Positions 54,801 to 64,000 of a stretch of DNA of 64,000 nt are shown in pieces. The notes under the pieces are model-generated. The model had not been told where the DNA came from. It did no database searches and saw only the letters and a program-made list of their open reading frames with translations. The DNA comes from Notospermus geniculatus (lineage: Eukaryota; Nemertea; Pilidiophora; Heteronemertea; Lineidae), in assembly GCA_002633025.1 (NCBI GenBank), contig NMRB01000952.1:169461-233460 (forward strand), read 5' to 3'. Numbering within the stretch: position 1 is the stretch's first letter; each line of letters begins with the position of its first letter. Position numbers and translations under genes: made by a program.

Positions 54801-57800
54801 TGCGGTGTTCGTAATAGTGAGGATTTACGTTGGGTTCGTAATATCCGTGAGTTTGTAATATCGAGGTTCGTAAGAGCGAGGGTGCTTGCCCAGTCCCTGC
54901 CGGGGTCTACAAGCTACTCAAGGCTGTGGTGGGTCTGTAATTATCGTTCCGTCATTGACGTTTATTTCAGGTGCTGACCGAGGAGGTCCGTCTCAACAAC
55001 AAAGATGCCCTGGAGGCCCAGACGGACGAAGACGGCGACGTGTTCCAGTGGGTGAAACACCAGGCACACCAAGGCGTCCTGTCGGCGCAGCGCCATATGG
55101 CCGGGTTGCTGTTCTGGGGGCAGCAAGGCATCCAACGGAACATTCAGGCAGCGGTGGAGTATTATAGAATGGGTGCACAACAAGGTGATAGGGAGGCCAT
55201 GTTTGATTACGGACTGGTTCTACTGAGGGTAGGATTCAGATTTAACGTTTTTCATTCCTGTTTATACAATAAAATCTCCTTGACAGACTTAAGGGCCTGT
55301 CACACTGAAGTAGTTCTCAAAACGTCCTGCCCCGTCCTAAAAAATTGTAAAACGGGCTAGAACGTGTAACCCTTGGCCAAATAATGCCTCGATGTTCTGG
55401 GGCACCCTTCCCGTCCATGAAGTTCGTAAAAAGACTGTAAAAAGTTGCCACTACGTCCACTCCGTTCGCACACAGTTTAAGCCCGTTTGGCAAAATTTTC
55501 GAGAACGTACGGAGAACTAGCTCAGTGTGATGGGGGCATTAACGACCGAGTATCTGGCTGTCAGAGTGGTGCAGTGCAAACATCAACACCTGTCACCTTT
55601 GAGGTTCCAGGTTCAATCCCCAGTCAGGCCCACTACTTCACATATTTTTGCCGTAACTCAAGTATACCGTCCCCTTTTTCAGGGTCAAGGGACTAAGAAG
55701 GATGAGGAAGAAGGGTTGAAACATTTAGACAGGGCAGCATCCGAGGTAACCAGTGCTACTAACCTCCGTAATACAGTGGAACCTCTCTATTAAGGACACC
55801 TTTGGGACTGATAAATGCTGTCCTTAATTGCGAGGTGTCCTCAGTAAATAGGGTATAATGCATAGATTGAGGGGTTTCTCGCTTATGAATCTTTTGTGTA
55901 ACCAGGATTCCTTTCCCCACTTAAGGGAAGTCACCAAGCCATCAACACCCTCGGCTGGCATGCAGACGTGAAGGAACGTAACCGAACCAAGGCCGTGGGA
56001 TACTGGGAGAGGGCCTATGAGATGGGAAACATCGATGCCGCGCACAACCTCGGACATATGTACTTCAGCGGGCAGTACCCAGGCAAGCAGGCTGACCGGG
56101 TAAGAATAAGAATAGCAATGATGACGGTGTTGTATTGTGGCATGCAGGCACAGCCCCATGTGAGAGAGTTTTCTTGAATTGGACAGCAGACCTCCTGATC
56201 ACAAGTGTAGGACAAGAGTAACTACACCACCACGACTCCCGATTCATTCACCGAGTGAACAAGTTTTCAGGAAAGCCGAGTTTTCTGCTCAAGTTTTGTT
56301 TCATCTTTTCAGGTGAAGGCATTTCAGTATTTCTCATACGCAGCGACGCGTGGCCAGTTTGATTCTGGGGTCATGATGGGATATTATCAAATACGTGGAC
56401 TACCTGTGATGAAACGGGACGTCGCTTTAGCTGTCGAGTAAGTAGGTATACTCATGGCAGCAACCTCGTCCCCTGGGGTTGTCTACTTCATGTAGCCGAG
56501 GTTGCCGAGGGACAATGCCACGACTAAGTTGGAAACTACCGGCAAGGACTGGATGTCTTGGCATTTTGTCACACTTTACATTGCCATTTTCTGCCTGCTT
56601 TTGAGTCTCTACATTGATTTTGACTGACCGACCGACTGGCAACCTAGCTGTCTGGCTGGCTGGCTGGCTGACTGACTGTTTTTAGGCCGAATCACTGAAC
56701 ATCTAAGTAAATTGCCTTTGTCATGTCCTTTCAGCTGGGCACGCTTCATTTCCGAGAAAACCCCCAAGTTGGGTCTGTTGTTGAGGAAGGCATTAAAGGC
56801 TTACAGAAATAAAGATTGGTAGGTATACCTCCTCTTTTCATTCACCCCTCAAATCTAGCCTCCNCGACATTGATCTACTCTTTTGTTTTCTGTTCATGTT
56901 TCAGGCCTACTGCCATGTTTTACTACTTCCTGGCAGCAGAGAGTGGCATTGAGGTTGCGACGTTTAACTTAGCGTATTTATGCGATGAAAATCATGTAAG
57001 TATTGCCCACCAACTTGATAAAACAGCCAACAAGACAACATCCTTGTAACTTCGTCAAATGCATCGTGTGTGTGCATTTAGTCAAGTTACACGAGTCTAA
57101 GTCTTAAACACCCTTTATGAATATGGCCCCAGATGATTAACGTAGACCTTTACTTTTCCATTTAACAAATACATTATGCAGAAGCATTGAAACTTAGCTT
57201 TCATCTCCATCATTTTGTTTTTTCAGGAAGGCCTCACCAGCTACATTGAGAAGGAATGCGTGTGGCATTACTACAACCTCTCCACACTCAGACACGATCA
57301 TCAAATTGATTCATATGGTATGTCTTACTGGCGTGAAATCCTGAACTAGAACACTATTCGTATCCAGTCCTGCTGTGCCAGCTGACTACAAAAGTTAAAA
57401 GTTAAAGTTAAAGCTACAACGTTGAACGTGGGTGGGGTGAGAAAATTGAGGCAGAGAGACTTAGCCCGAGTCTTACGCCAACAGGTACCAAACCAGGGAA
57501 TTTCTGACCGTGAGCCAGAAACCCGAGGCACTACACCATGGTAGTTGATGCCCCATATAGTTACCGCAGAAAGATTTCTGCATGAAAACGAATGATTTCT
57601 TTCCACGCAGCTCTCCTGAAGATGGGTGACTACCACTGGTATGGCTGTGGTGGGAGGAGAGATGTCAAGAACGCAGTGATGCAGTACGAGAGAGCTGCAA
57701 GGAAGGATGACCCACAGGTACGTAGGCCTACTTCGGATATGATCCATCGGAAAAAACAGACACTGATTGTATGGATAATTTGAAAACTTGGAATGATGTC

Positions 57801-58421
57801 TGTCAACATGGTGTCAATCTTCGGCCCTGTTTATGCAGAATGTGCAGCTTGCAGTGCTGAACGAAGAAGTTTTTTGGCTTGCCATGATTTAGTGAGCATT
57901 TTATGGCTTTCACTTGCAGGCTATTTTCAACTTAGCAGTTTTAGTGGAAGAGGGGGTGGATATCGCAACGACTGTTTGGCATCACCTCGACATTCCCGAA
58001 GAAAAATGGTTCAATAAGTATGAGCTACTGAATGAATTATATGAACGGTGAGTACTTACATTTTACCTGAAATTCATAAGCAAGGCTTAATAACATTCAA
58101 GTTGTTACAATGTCATTCTCTACCCCCACCTGCAAGCCAGTCTTTTCAACACTTTTAGGGATGCAACAATCCTACATATTCCTAAACTCTGCGCCTGAAT
58201 ATATCATGCTCTTTTTCAGGTGTCAAGAATCGTCCAAGTCAGAGGCCTACATCCCATGTCGCCTCGCTTTATTCAGGGTCCAATTTCTAGAATTCTGGGA
58301 AAAATATAAAGTCGCAGTGAAAATGTCGACGGCCTTGGCGACCATTGTGTTCACCATGCTGACCACGTCTGCCATCTACAGCTATCTCCGACGTCGTGTG
58401 GTCAATACGGAGACTGTATGA
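48869..58421 (+). CDS. SEL1L3: SEL1L3, Sel1-repeat membrane protein
   Basis: Type I membrane protein of the Sel1-like family; its molecular role is poorly known. Exons: 48869-48943, 50226-50784, 51058-51184, 51743-51864, 51989-52104, 52644-52702, 52962-53094, 53273-53411, 53699-53895, 54058-54192, 54550-54729, 54971-55228, 55683-55745, 55926-56099, 56313-56437, 56735-56818, 56905-56995, 57227-57317, 57611-57717, 57920-58047, 58220-58421. All phases agree, giving 1,054 residues (human 1,132). Exon 1 is a signal peptide (MLHKFVFFFVFCWFCC). A concanavalin/LamG-like domain follows (YTVSLWLYLKEYC, KLHIQVH, WFRLTVAFNG, GFKGYIGTAVWYRG). Sel1 repeats then run to the C-terminal membrane segment (ALATIVFTMLTTSAIYSYL), with EDGDVFQWVKHQA, LFWGQQGIQRN and YYRMGAQQGD matching human SEL1L3. 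The intron after 53094 starts with GC, not GT. Confidence 0.95.
50868..51015 (+). mobile_element. tRNA-headed SINE in SEL1L3 intron
   Basis: GGGCTGTCAAGGGTGATGCAG, a decayed B-box, then AGAGAGGGCGACTCC and GCTCCGGTTTCCTCCTGCTGT. Same body as 44579. Confidence 0.75.
51237..51439. repeat. nested fold-back element in SEL1L3 intron
   Basis: CTGCCGCACACTGGAGCTATC at the left pairs with GATAGCTCCAGTGTGCAGC at the right. Inside, TCTGCTGAGCAAAAAGTCAT occurs in both orientations several times, so more than one hairpin can form. Confidence 0.9.
51475..51598. repeat. fold-back element in SEL1L3 intron
   Basis: ATGGGCCGTATTTTAGAACG then TTCCTTAACGTTAAGG on the left; CCTTAATATTAAGGAACG then TTCTAAAATACGGGCCAT on the right. 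Arms of about 50 bases. Confidence 0.93.
52171..52554. repeat. long fold-back element with about 165-bp arms
   Basis: Begins TAAAGGGACTAGGAAAATTT and ends AAATTTTCCTAGTCCCTTTA. Complementarity continues inward through GACGGTGG/CCACCGTC, CACCACACCATGGAG and CCCAGTGACGTGG, with a loop of about 50 bases. It is the largest and best-kept hairpin in the window. Confidence 0.94.
54745..54890. repeat. fold-back element, family E, in SEL1L3 intron
   Basis: CCTCGCTATTACGAACC at the start and GGTTCGTAAGAGCGAGG at the end, with GTTCGTAATA words between them. Related to 47262. Confidence 0.82.
55288..55535. repeat. fold-back element in SEL1L3 intron
   Basis: GGGCCTGTCACACTGAAGTAG at the left and CTAGCTCAGTGTGATGGGGGC at the right; inner GTTCTCAAAACGTCC is loosely mirrored by TTTTCGAGAAC. 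The arms are imperfect. Confidence 0.75.
55553..55640 (+). mobile_element. tRNA-like SINE head in SEL1L3 intron
   Basis: GGCTGTCAGAGTGGTGCAGTG and B-box AGGTTCAATCCCC. The body is truncated, with the next SEL1L3 exon beginning at 55683. Confidence 0.75.
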
Positions 58422-58564
58422 TTCACAGTCCCTGAGCAAATGACTATTGTTTCAGACATGTGAGGTTCAGAACATTTGTAAGCACTTTTTGGTACCATTC
58501 GTCAATGCCATGATACAGCAAGTTGACAGCTGAATGCCAAATATGACGTAAATGTCTCTATAGA

Positions 58565-58685
58565 GAGTATAGGGCAAATAATACAGCAGAAGGAAACCAG
58601 AGCACCCAGAGAAAATCTGCCCTGTTGAAGAGTCACCCTCTCTATCACATAAGGAATAGAGCAGCTAGGGATCACACCCAGGGCT
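58565..58685 (-). mobile_element. SINE body fragment, reversed
   Basis: Contains CAGCAGAAGGAAACCAGAGC and AGAGTCACCCTCTCTATCACA, the reverse complement of the body at 44579 and 50868. The tRNA head is mostly lost. It lies in the SEL1L3 3' UTR. Confidence 0.7.
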
Positions 58686-58687
58686 GG

Positions 58688-58806
58688 GTTGCACAAAACT
58701 CATGTTAGCGCTAACTTGGTGTTAGCGCTAACTTTATGTAGATGCATTTAACATAAAGTTAGCGCTAACACCAAGTTAGTGCTATCGTGAGTTTTGTGCA
58801 ACCGGG
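58688..58806. repeat. fold-back element, family D, in the SEL1L3 3' UTR
   Basis: GGTTGCACAAAACTCATGTT and AGCGCTAACTTGG on the left; CCAAGTTAGTGCTATCGTG and AGTTTTGTGCAACC on the right. If transcribed with SEL1L3, it would form a hairpin in the mRNA. Confidence 0.92.
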
Positions 58807-59170
58807 CCCAGAACGTCAGGTGCCAAACCTTCCACTGCACGAATCTAACAGCCCTCGGCTATACCTTTGTGATACTATCAGTTCTGTGTCAGAACAGTTG
58901 TCTACTGCAATGCAGGGGAGATCTCTGGAGCTTCCGTTGCTCAATGTTCATCAGAATCATCTATTTACACAGACCATAGTATTTCATGGTTGTTGATCAA
59001 TCTATAAAGACCACATTTCCTGGTGGGTTGGTTGTGCTATCGTAACTGCTTCCGTCTTCCGACACTTTTTTGTTTTTGTGTGAATATTTTATGGTGGAAA
59101 TGGTGCCATTTGTTTTCAAATTATACAATATTATATAAGTTATATTTAGATATCTGGGAATACTGGTGCA

Positions 59171-59176
59171 AATAAA
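59171..59176 (+). terminator. candidate polyadenylation signal of SEL1L3
   Basis: AATAAA, 750 bases after the SEL1L3 stop codon. It would give a 3' UTR of about 0.75 kb that includes the hairpin and SINE fragment. Confidence 0.5.
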
Positions 59177-59246
59177 GTACTTAATTTTTACAATGACGAT
59201 ACTGTTAAGTTCTTATTCAGCACATTTCCAGGCTGCAATCTTGCTT

Positions 59247-59452
59247 AAGCCCCCGTCACATATCCACTCCGGGGCCCGTATGGCGAGTAAACACAGACAG
59301 ATTGCCCCTGAGCCCCAGGGAATGAAAACCGTAGAAATGAAAATGAAAATCGTAATGGACCCGTACTGTCTCTAAAATCCACCGCAAGCCGCTGGGTGGG
59401 GAAAATCGTACGAACATGTACAGGGCCCAGTGGATATGTGACGGGGCTTTAA
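59247..59452. repeat. fold-back element between SEL1L3 and PTPMT1
   Basis: AAGCCCCCGTCACATATCCAC at the left and GTGGATATGTGACGGGGCTT at the right. The interior has CATTTTCATTTC-type words. The rest of 59460-60694 is non-coding, as far as I can see. Confidence 0.92.
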
Positions 59453-60694
59453 TACCCTCGACTCCCTGGGGGTCAACTTTTCAACTCCCTGGGGGTCATA
59501 CATGTGTCCTGCAGTCCGTGATCAGTGCTACAATATCAAGACATCTCGACTGCCAACGTCCGACACTTATCATCTCTCTCAGATGTATTACCCTGAGCGA
59601 GACGGCACGGCCTAACCAAACAACACCATCCCGCAGACCTGGACCCATATTGATAAAACATCGCAAGCTCAGTTCTTTGCCAGTTGTGTACATTGGCGTG
59701 TACACACTGGGCACTTTAGCAAGTAACTTAACCAAGAGTACTGAATTGTTAGGGAGGAATATACGTACCAACATAACCACTGAAATCAAAGTGATAGGTG
59801 AATAGACCTATCAACATTTACATACAGTTGTCTATCTTGGCTTTCAAAGAATAAGTAAAATGCTGATGTTTATCACCGGTAGATATATCTCATGATACTT
59901 ACTTTACATAAATGCAAATAACCCAGGAGTATTTCAACAGCGATTTCCACCTTCCACGCATTTGAATCACAATGCCATTACACTCTCAGCGCTGCCACCT
60001 ATGAAGTGGTGACACCACCGACAGTATCTTACAGTATTCAACATCTGCACCATAAAATTCTCTACAATAATGAGTGGTGCGACTCTAAACTACACCAACC
60101 TGATAAACTCATTGGGAGATACACGTCCTAATTCATGTTCTATCAAAAATAGATCCTCTCTCTCTTAACTATTTTCAGTTCTATCAACATTCTAGTCCGA
60201 ACACTGCATCCTGTTGCTCATTTGCAGAACTGACGGTCGCAACAAGAGTCAGATGAAGCCTATCGCGGGGGGTCTATTTTGATTGGTCCGTCCTTCTCCA
60301 GGTCGTGTTTTGCATATTCACTTAGTTACGGCAATCGTATCATTTGACAACGCTGCTCTCAGGCATTCTACTTGCTTAAATTTCAACCAACTACACTCAC
60401 AATCACAATCTCTGTTCACTCTAGCCAGACAAACATTCGTTTGGCAAGAAAACCGCAATTTGTTATCAAAATTACGAAATATGTTCCTCTCGAAAAGCTG
60501 ATGCACAGAATCGCGATCGTTACTGTTTGAGGTCACGTGATATGGGAACGACCAATCATGCGTGATCTGATCATGCTGATGACGTAGAACCAAAATCTGG
60601 TTCTTCGTTTACTCATCATCTGACTCTGTATTGCGTCCAGCAGATTCTAAAAATAGCAACACGAGTCAGACGTTCGGACTATCAACATTCATTA

Positions 60695-61409
60695 TCACAC
60701 AGCAGAACCCGTTGGATTATGTTTTTGGAGATTCGCATAATAAGTTCTAATCGCTTCCCACTGAGTTTCTCGTATCCACACATGGGGGCGCTTCTCCCGA
60801 ATGAAATCAAATGCTTCCTCTGGATTCAATTGCCGGGCCTGAAAAACAGAAGAATTTGGGAATCATTTTTTGGAATGTTGTTGGAATTTTCCCCTACTTG
60901 CATTGGAACACTGTGAAATGAGTGACCGATTTCTCTGTGTTCCCCTATTGAAATGTCATGGTTTCTCTCACTGTCTTTTGTATGGAAACACTGAAATATG
61001 GGGAACACTAGAAAACATTACACCAGGTCCACGATTCTCAGCCCCCCGACTTACTGCATTGAACCCCTTTCAGCTACCATGATAATAAACAAGAAGTCAA
61101 TCTCCAGAATTCAGCTACCATGGAGGATTTCAGCTACCATGGAGGATTTCCTTTATGGCCTAGTGGTTAGCGCATTGGCCTCAGCGCTAGAAGTTAAGCA
61201 ACAGAGAGTGCGGTCACTACGTGGATGGGTGACTGACGTGCGTTCAATACCCGTACACTTACCTCCATGAGATAACAAGCAGCCATCGTAGCACTTCTCG
61301 TCCGTCCAGCTTTACAATGGACATAGACAGAGCCACCTGTTGTCTTTTTTATGTCATTAATAAACCTTACGCCGAGCGTGAGTTTATCCTGACTTGGTGC
61401 AGCTATCAG
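60695..61409 (-). CDS. PTPMT1: PTPMT1-like mitochondrial phosphatase, 3' exons only
   Basis: PTPMT1 is a dual-specificity-type phosphatase of the inner mitochondrial membrane that dephosphorylates phosphatidylglycerophosphate in cardiolipin synthesis. Exon 61263-61409 encodes [14 protein letters not shown] and the active-site loop [16 protein letters not shown] (C-X5-R), followed by ACYLME. Exon 60695-60838 encodes [23 protein letters not shown] and ends before TGA; human PTPMT1 has VHCKAGRSRSATM, YLIQVHKWSPEEA and RSHIYIRPGQ. The upstream part of the exon is cut by the N at 61410. The N-terminal exons are not visible in the 2.6 kb that follows. That space holds a copy of the CEP164 5' end. 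The gene is convergent with SEL1L3. Confidence 0.9.
61150..61250 (+). mobile_element. tRNA/5S rRNA-like chimeric SINE fragment
   Basis: 61156-61185 reads TGGCCTAGTGGTTAGCGCA, a tRNA A-box region. Directly after comes AGAAGTTAAGCAAC and CACTACGTGGATGGGTGAC, which closely follow the 3' half of 5S rRNA (AAGTTAAGC... and TACTTGGATGGGAGAC). It lies in the PTPMT1 intron, next to two ATGGAGGATT-type direct repeats. Confidence 0.65.
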
Positions 61410-61452
61410 NTTGAAGTCGGAGTCGGAAAGGTGCTAATCCTGTCTATTATAG

Positions 61453-63153
61453 CCGTTCCAATGTACTTGTTCACGACAAACATACGAAACCTACCTCCGC
61501 CAGCAGCCATTTTCTTCCTCTCCGTAATAACCATATTTCTGTAGTACTCATCGCACGGGTGGTCCCAGATACTCTCGCCCGTTGCAAAGTTGAAATAATA
61601 GATGTCGCCATTGGGGTCTTGGCTAAAAAAAGAGAAATATTCCTGAGAAGAAGTCTGATGCAAGATCACACGAGCATTTCCATTATTATTGATGGGATGA
61701 GGAGTGACATAAATGTGGCATGAGGTGGGTCGACAAGAACATGGCCTAGATTACTTACCAAGGTTTCCAGTGTTCTGGTAGAGGAGCATTTATACCTTCC
61801 CTGGCAATCCACAACAGGTCAGCCTCGCGTTCTGGCTCAAGACCGATGACCTGGGCATATTCATAGATTTCTGAAATAGTGAAAAACAATCATATTTCAG
61901 AAACAGACTTGCGACCATCCTGATATAAAGTACTAAACGTGAGCTCCACAGTTAGTTTTATTCAGATACCAATGGATACAGTGCACCCTCGCTCTTACAA
62001 ACCACAATTTTACGAACTCCCAGATATTACGAACCCAACGTCTGGCCCCCAAAATTTCATGATATGTATGTAAATCCTTGCTATTATGAACTCCGCGTTG
62101 TACGAACTTAACCCTTGGACCCCGAAGGGTTTGTAATAGAGAGGTACGACTGTAGTTGGTCTGATGGAATGGAGGTTAGGCGACAGATTCTGAGAATTTC
62201 AGGGGCTGAGTGAACCCTTAGAAGGGGTGAAAGAACCCTGAGGGATCCAACGACCCCTCAGGTGATGAGATCGCTTTACCTTCCTCTGTTGGTTGATAAT
62301 TCTCATCATAATCCTCCTCTAGGATAGTTTGGTCGTTGATCATCATCTTGAGGCCGTTGATCGGGAAAACGCTCAACGCGAATCAAATCAGCTCATCACA
62401 GGGAACTCAATGAGCACTCTTGGCTGGATCTTTACTGAAAGAAATTATTACAGTTCTGCTGCATGAAGTACTTAAATATTTTTTACTGGAAGGCTGACCA
62501 CAGGCCCAGCCTAACATTTTATTTTAGCTATGCTAGCCTCTATGATTGCAGTCGTACATTTCTATAATAATTTGTCAGCAACCGACTTTAGCGTCAGGAT
62601 AGCGATAGGAAGCGTCAAATTATTAAAGTTGGCGTCGTCAGCAAAGGTTTTACGACATCATCAGGGCTCCCAGCATTTCAAAATTTAAAAAAATAATAGT
62701 TAGTTGCACGCCCTACACTACATATCTCTACAGCGGGTACACCAACAGGCCAAGCAGCCTCCATGCAGAAAACCTAACCTGCTACACACCAGTCAACTGG
62801 TCAGTGCATAGGCCTAGCATGCATGATCATGATGCACGCACAGCACAGGCATGATCATGATGATTGATGGTGATGCAGGGGATTCTTAGGCCTACCTCTT
62901 CAAAAAACGGCGATTTTGCCGAAAAAGCAACGGAACCTTCGCTAAATATTTTGCAGTTACGACGCCTGATCGTTGCATACAATATGTGAAAACGCGGCGA
63001 AGTATACAATGGTCAAATAGGGGCTTTATTCATCATGTTTATCATGAGTTTGACAAGTCTGAACCTGAATCCAGCCAACCTCCGCCATTTTGACGCTTCC
63101 GCGGTCGGCATGCCGAAGATTGCCGAATGAACTTCGTAGTGGAACCAACTTCG
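61453..63153 (-). CDS. partial second copy of the CEP164 5' end (exons 1-3)
   Basis: Repeats 46742-48547 in diverged form. The three exon copies are 62346-62280, 61870-61759 and 61622-61495, with the same lengths and splice sites as the real CEP164 exons 1-3. Seven base differences were counted over 307 coding bases, all synonymous. Introns and upstream DNA differ more, including indels. A stretch of about 250-340 bases (48108-48447 versus 62818-63057) is unrelated. No CEP164 exon 4 follows; the sequence stops near the N at 61410. It is either an uncollapsed allele or a real partial duplication. Confidence 0.85.
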
Positions 63154-63228
63154 GCATTTTGGTTCCCTCAGTCACCGCTAGGTTGAAAGGTCACCTTTCA
63201 ACCTAGCGGTGACTGAGGGAACCAAAAT
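63154..63228. repeat. near-perfect palindrome at the edge of the duplication
   Basis: CATTTTGGTTCCCTCAGTCA then CCGCTAGGTTGAAAGGT is followed at once by its reverse complement, ending GGAACCAAAATG. It starts exactly where similarity to 48547 ends. Confidence 0.93.
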
Positions 63229-63883
63229 GCAACTGATTTCTAGTCTCGCGCAACCAGCCCCTCGGTCATACTCCGAGGTCGCCAGACCCAACACCCTCCG
63301 CCAGCTTGCCTCGCTCACCAGGACCGCCTCCCTGAGCAACCTCGTCCCCAGGGGTTTTGTTCGCTCAGACAACAACCTCGGACCTAACTCGCTCACTTTG
63401 TAAGCGTCAACCCAGAGCCCAGGAGCGCACAAACCCCTGGACGCCATGTTCCCGGAACGCCGCGACGCGGCGAATCTGCGAAGCAATCTGACGTCAAAAG
63501 TGGAACGCTGCTGTGATATATGGTTATGTAAATAATTTTTCGAGAATGACTAAAAATGGGCTGTACTTCGCAACTAAGGCGCGTTTGAGGCTGGAACGCA
63601 TGGGGAACGATGAAGACCGTAAAGACTGAAGTTTGAGACGTGGAATTGAGTAAGCAGAGCGTGAAATTATTATTTGCGGGCCTAATTTAGGTTTGGTGTA
63701 TACGTCACACAACGCCGCCGACTTGCGCGCCGCCGCCTGGTTACCAAATTCAAATTCAAATTCAGTCACAGGAGTTTGTCAAAATTGAGACAGCCTCGTC
63801 CCAAGGTGTAGTCACAGGAGTTCGTCTACAACACTGAGATTTAGTATGTATGCATCCCCTCTGTACTGTAATATACAGTCTGT

Positions 63884-63941
63884 ACACCCGAACCATGGAG
63901 AGGTAGGCCTAGGCCTACACCCCTCCATGGTTCGGGTGTCC
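63884..63941. repeat. hairpin near the right edge
   Basis: ACACCCGAACCATGGAG and CTCCATGGTTCGGGTGT flank a TAGGCCTAGGCCTA core. The region 63230-64000 otherwise shows no supported gene. Confidence 0.88.
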
Positions 63942-64000
63942 ATCGTTCATGTCATTATTGTATGCCAAAGCCACTGTCTGTTGTCGACGTTATTGGCCTA

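Noticed and set aside
63178-63486. 102-residue minus-strand frame, Arg/Leu-rich
   Set aside because: It starts inside a palindrome and its composition follows local GC. Considered as the missing PTPMT1 N-terminal exon, but it lacks any family motif.

Overview
The window is nuclear DNA of an intron-rich animal. Every recognisable gene is split by GT-AG introns, the proteins are metazoan, and there are no operons or ribosome binding sites. The protein set, the frequent TAGGCCTA-type words in non-coding DNA and the crowd of short fold-back elements suggest an invertebrate deuterostome, most likely an echinoderm or another ambulacrarian. The species is inferred, not proven. Exon boundaries below were placed by eye from splice signals, and reading phase was checked across each junction.

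Layout, left to right. (1) 83-2266, minus: 5' part of a USP2/USP21-type deubiquitinase, running off the left edge. (2) 3213-4006, plus: TEN1, the small subunit of the telomeric CST complex, head-to-head with the USP gene. (3) 6248-15275, minus: a nuclear IkB-like protein (BCL3/IkB-zeta class) with about six ankyrin repeats, a long disordered N-terminal region and a tyrosine/glutamine repeat tail. (4) 15.3-21.5 kb: mostly repeats, with a good promoter near 19.5 kb. (5) 21502-25088, plus: PKNOX/PREP, a TALE homeobox factor. (6) 27028-30835, minus: CFAP126 (Flattop), a ciliary and basal-body protein. (7) 32760-47602, minus: CEP164, the centriolar distal-appendage protein, in 29 exons with a 101-base assembly gap. 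A small secreted or membrane-protein gene lies on the opposite strand inside one of its introns (37188-39270). (8) 48869-58421, plus: SEL1L3 in 21 exons, head-to-head with CEP164. (9) 60695-61409, minus: the 3' exons of PTPMT1, cut by an N. (10) 61.45-63.15 kb: a diverged second copy of the CEP164 5' end, then palindromes to the window end.

The genes do not form one pathway. CFAP126 and CEP164 are both ciliary and lie in tandem on the same strand, which may be coincidence. Non-coding DNA is dominated by fold-back (MITE-like) elements of several families and by tRNA-headed SINEs. No open reading frame of a transposase or reverse transcriptase was recognised.

No convincing new multi-gene system was found. 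The most interesting points are the IkB-like protein with a FUS-like repeat tail, the nested gene inside CEP164, the duplicated CEP164 5' end with only synonymous changes, and a tandem repeat that multiplies a splice donor in the USP gene.
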